From a bacterium (GTDB lineage Bacteria > BMS3Abin14), in NCBI GenBank assembly GCA_022865845.1, contig JALHUC010000429.1, forward strand, positions 1-7,795: DNA of 7,795 nucleotides. The letters are read 5' to 3'. Shown here piece after piece: positions 6,367-7,795 of the stretch. Each line of letters begins with the position of its first letter. The first letter of the stretch is position 1. The notes below the pieces were generated by a model. The model was not told the origin of the DNA. It searched no databases and saw only the letters and a list, made by a program, of their open reading frames with translations. Both the position numbers and the translations under genes were made by a program.

Positions 6367-7100
6367 TAATTCTCGCGGCAGATACATCAACCTCACAGGG
6401 AAGTGTGGCCCTGCGGGAACAGGAAGGTTCAGTACTGCGGGAAGACCTGGATAGCACCAGGCCCCACAGTGAGACCCTGCTGCCGGGGGTGGAGAGGGTC
6501 CTGGCCCGCGCCGGCCTTACACGGAAGGATGTTCAGGCAATAGCTGTTGGCATCGGACCGGGCGCTTTCACCGGCCTGAGGGTCGGCCTCGCCACCTTCA
6601 AGGCCTGGGCCGCTGCATCCGGATTGCCCCTCATTCCGGTGGTTTCAATGGATGCTGTCGCCTGGCCCCTCCTCAGAGAAGGAACCCCGGCCGTGGTGAT
6701 AACCGATGCACGCAAAGGCGAGGTTTACGCAGCCTACTACCCATCCCCTGAAGAAGGGCTCCTCCCTCACCGGCAGGGAGAAATGCCGTTGCTCCCTCAT
6801 GACGAAGTCTCCAGTTGGGTGTCTTCGTTAAACGATCCTGACGCACGTCTGGTAGGCACAGGGCTGTCCCTTCTGGTGGCAAAGGGCCTGTTAAGGGATC
6901 TTGAGGATGTGGGAGATGGTTCAGGAGCGCCGGATGCCGTCTGGATCCTCGCTCTTGGCGAAGTGCTCTTTTCCCTCGGGCGAACTGTGGCCCCTTCAGG
7001 TTTGGTCCCCTGTTACGTGCGGCCTCCTGACGCTAAAAAACCTTCGCCGGGAAGAGTGGTCACTGGCCTACCCGATACCGACGACTGTACTGATAGCTGA
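6363..7100 (+). CDS. tsaB: tRNA threonylcarbamoyladenosine biosynthesis protein TsaB
   Basis: TsaB is the inactive ASKHA-fold partner that binds TsaD (with TsaE) in making N6-threonylcarbamoyladenosine at position 37 of ANN-decoding tRNAs, in the cytoplasm. The 245-residue length is usual. Family signatures are clear: ADTSTSQGSVAL (6-17) at the start, GIGPGAFTGLRVG (63-75), DARKGEVY (115-122) and PCYVRPPDAKKP (216-227). The start ATG at 6363 is chosen because the conserved MIILAADTS sequence begins there. An in-frame extension to 6210 lies inside the lipoprotein gene in another frame and is unlike the family. No clear ribosome-binding site precedes it, and the ATGA overlap suggests translational coupling. 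rimI follows with a 1-nt overlap, a common pairing in bacteria. tsaD and tsaE are not in the window. Confidence 0.93.
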   Translation: MIILAADTSTSQGSVALREQEGSVLREDLDSTRPHSETLLPGVERVLARAGLTRKDVQAIAVGIGPGAFTGLRVGLATFKAWAAASGLPLIPVVSMDAVAWPLLREGTPAVVITDARKGEVYAAYYPSPEEGLLPHRQGEMPLLPHDEVSSWVSSLNDPDARLVGTGLSLLVAKGLLRDLEDVGDGSGAPDAVWILALGEVLFSLGRTVAPSGLVPCYVRPPDAKKPSPGRVVTGLPDTDDCTDS

Positions 7101-7603
7101 TGCACGACGGATCCGGTACTTCGAAGATCAAACATCCTGTTATTAGATCTATGACCTTATCGGACCTGGATTCCGTCATCAGGATAGAGGAGCTTTCCTT
7201 CCCGCACCCCTGGACCCGTGATCAGTTCACGACCGAACTTGAGCATGAACCTGTTTCACGATGCCATGTGGCTGTGATGGAGGATGATGGAGGCTCTGCT
7301 TCCGGACCGGTTTTGGGTTTTATCATGGCCTGGCTGGTTGTAGACGAACTTCACGTCACGAACCTGGCAGTTGCACCCGAAGTGCGCAGAGGTGGTGTCG
7401 CGGCAGCCCTCCTGGAACAATCCATCCTGGAGGCGACTGAACTGGGAGCAATATGGTGTCAATTGGAAGTGAGGGCAACCAATAGCGCTGCCAGGGGTCT
7501 TTACAGTCGATTCGGATTCAAACCTCTTGGAACCCGAAAAAGGTACTACCACAACGGAGAGGACGCGGTGGTTATGGGGAAAGATCTGATGATCAGTATC
7601 TAG
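7100..7603 (+). CDS. rimI: Ribosomal protein S18-alanine N-acetyltransferase RimI
   Basis: This GNAT-family enzyme transfers acetyl from acetyl-CoA to the N-terminal alanine of ribosomal protein S18. Family signs in its 167 residues are MTLSDLDSVIRIEELSFPHPW (18-38) and VTNLAVAPEVRRGGVAAALL (86-105), the latter with the acetyl-CoA loop RRGGVA (96-101). They continue with LEVRATNSAARGLYSRFGF (122-140), carrying Glu123 and Tyr135 at the usual catalytic positions, and RKRYYHNGEDAVVM (146-159). The ATG at 7100 overlaps the tsaB stop (TGATG). It gives about 13 extra residues before the family core. An in-frame ATG at 7151 would remove the conserved VIRSM start and is less likely. It is the last gene of the operon. 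Its stop codon TAG lies in the first, degenerate unit of the heptamer array. Confidence 0.92.
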   Translation: MHDGSGTSKIKHPVIRSMTLSDLDSVIRIEELSFPHPWTRDQFTTELEHEPVSRCHVAVMEDDGGSASGPVLGFIMAWLVVDELHVTNLAVAPEVRRGGVAAALLEQSILEATELGAIWCQLEVRATNSAARGLYSRFGFKPLGTRKRYYHNGEDAVVMGKDLMISI

Positions 7604-7660
7604 CGTCTAGAGTCTAGTGTCTAGTGTCTAGGCTAGACACCAGACACCAGAAACTAGACA
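7597..7660. repeat. Head-to-head heptamer repeat array (TGTCTAG / CTAGACA)
   Basis: Four 7-bp units run 7604-7631 (CGTCTAG, AGTCTAG, TGTCTAG, TGTCTAG). They are preceded by a degenerate TATCTAG (7597-7603) that includes the rimI stop. After one central G (7632), four units of the reverse complement follow at 7633-7660: CTAGACA, CCAGACA, CCAGAAA, CTAGACA. The two halves have equal copy number and pair at 23 of 28 positions by my count, so RNA or DNA could form a long hairpin. It sits where a terminator would be expected but has no T-run after it. Confidence 0.9.
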
Positions 7661-7679
7661 CGGCCTTTCAGCCTTCCCC

Positions 7680-7708
7680 TTTACAAAGCCCTTCCCATTG
7701 ATTATTAT
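7680..7708 (+). promoter_or_regulatory. Promoter of the tRNA-Gly gene
   Basis: TTTACA (7680-7685, 5 of 6 to consensus) and TATTAT (7703-7708, 5 of 6) are spaced by exactly 17 bp. The predicted start near 7715 is about 5 nt before the mature tRNA, giving a very short leader. Confidence 0.65.
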
Positions 7709-7719
7709 TTGCTCTGCTT

Positions 7720-7795
7720 GCGGGCATAACTCAGCTGGTAGAGTGTCAGCTTCCCAAGCTGAAAGTCGCGGGTTCGAATCCCGTTGCCCGCTCCA
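7720..7795 (+). tRNA. tRNA-Gly, anticodon CCC
   Basis: A complete 76-nt cloverleaf is present. The acceptor stem GCGGGCA/TGCCCGC is perfect. The D-arm is ACTC/GAGT, and the anticodon stem TCAGC/GCTGA encloses the loop TTCCCAA with anticodon CCC (7753-7755). The variable loop AAGTC, the T-arm GCGGG/CCCGT with loop TTCGAAT, the discriminator T and an encoded CCA complete it. It reads GGG glycine codons. It ends exactly at the window edge, so further tRNAs may follow. Confidence 0.96.

Overview
The window reads as chromosomal DNA from a Gram-negative, moderately GC-rich bacterium. A deltaproteobacterial (Desulfobacterota-type) source is my best guess. It rests on the gene content, the diguanylate cyclase signalling, the lipoprotein and the AGGAGG ribosome-binding sites. 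I cannot name the organism from sequence alone.

Layout: positions 1-129 are an edge region with several inverted repeats and no gene I can support. A small leftward gene (402-130) encodes a 90-residue exported protein of unknown function and has its own promoter. A non-coding stretch of about 440 bp (403-839) follows. It holds that promoter, a 13-bp inverted-repeat pair around 53 bp of AT-rich DNA, an 8-bp tandem repeat array built on TGCACT, and a good sigma-70-type promoter pointing right. From 840 to 7603 run seven tightly packed rightward genes: a phosphoglucomutase/phosphomannomutase, ftsB, a membrane GAF-GAF-GGDEF diguanylate cyclase, a nitrilase-superfamily protein, a lipoprotein of unknown function, tsaB and rimI. 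Every junction overlaps by 1 to 11 nt, so this is almost certainly one transcription unit with translational coupling. After rimI comes a 7-bp repeat array that inverts at its centre, then a tRNA-Gly(CCC) gene with its own promoter, ending exactly at the window edge.

The operon mixes sugar-phosphate metabolism for envelope polysaccharide (hexose-phosphate mutase), cell division (FtsB), c-di-GMP signalling, and translation housekeeping (TsaB for t6A tRNA modification, RimI for N-terminal acetylation). The nitrilase-like protein and the lipoprotein have no obvious partner here. The most notable points are a serine in place of the catalytic cysteine in the nitrilase-like protein, the head-to-head heptamer array whose first degenerate unit includes the rimI stop codon, the octamer array upstream of the operon promoter, and the 13-bp inverted repeat next to the promoter of the small exported protein. 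I found no CRISPR array, transposase or recognisable riboswitch.
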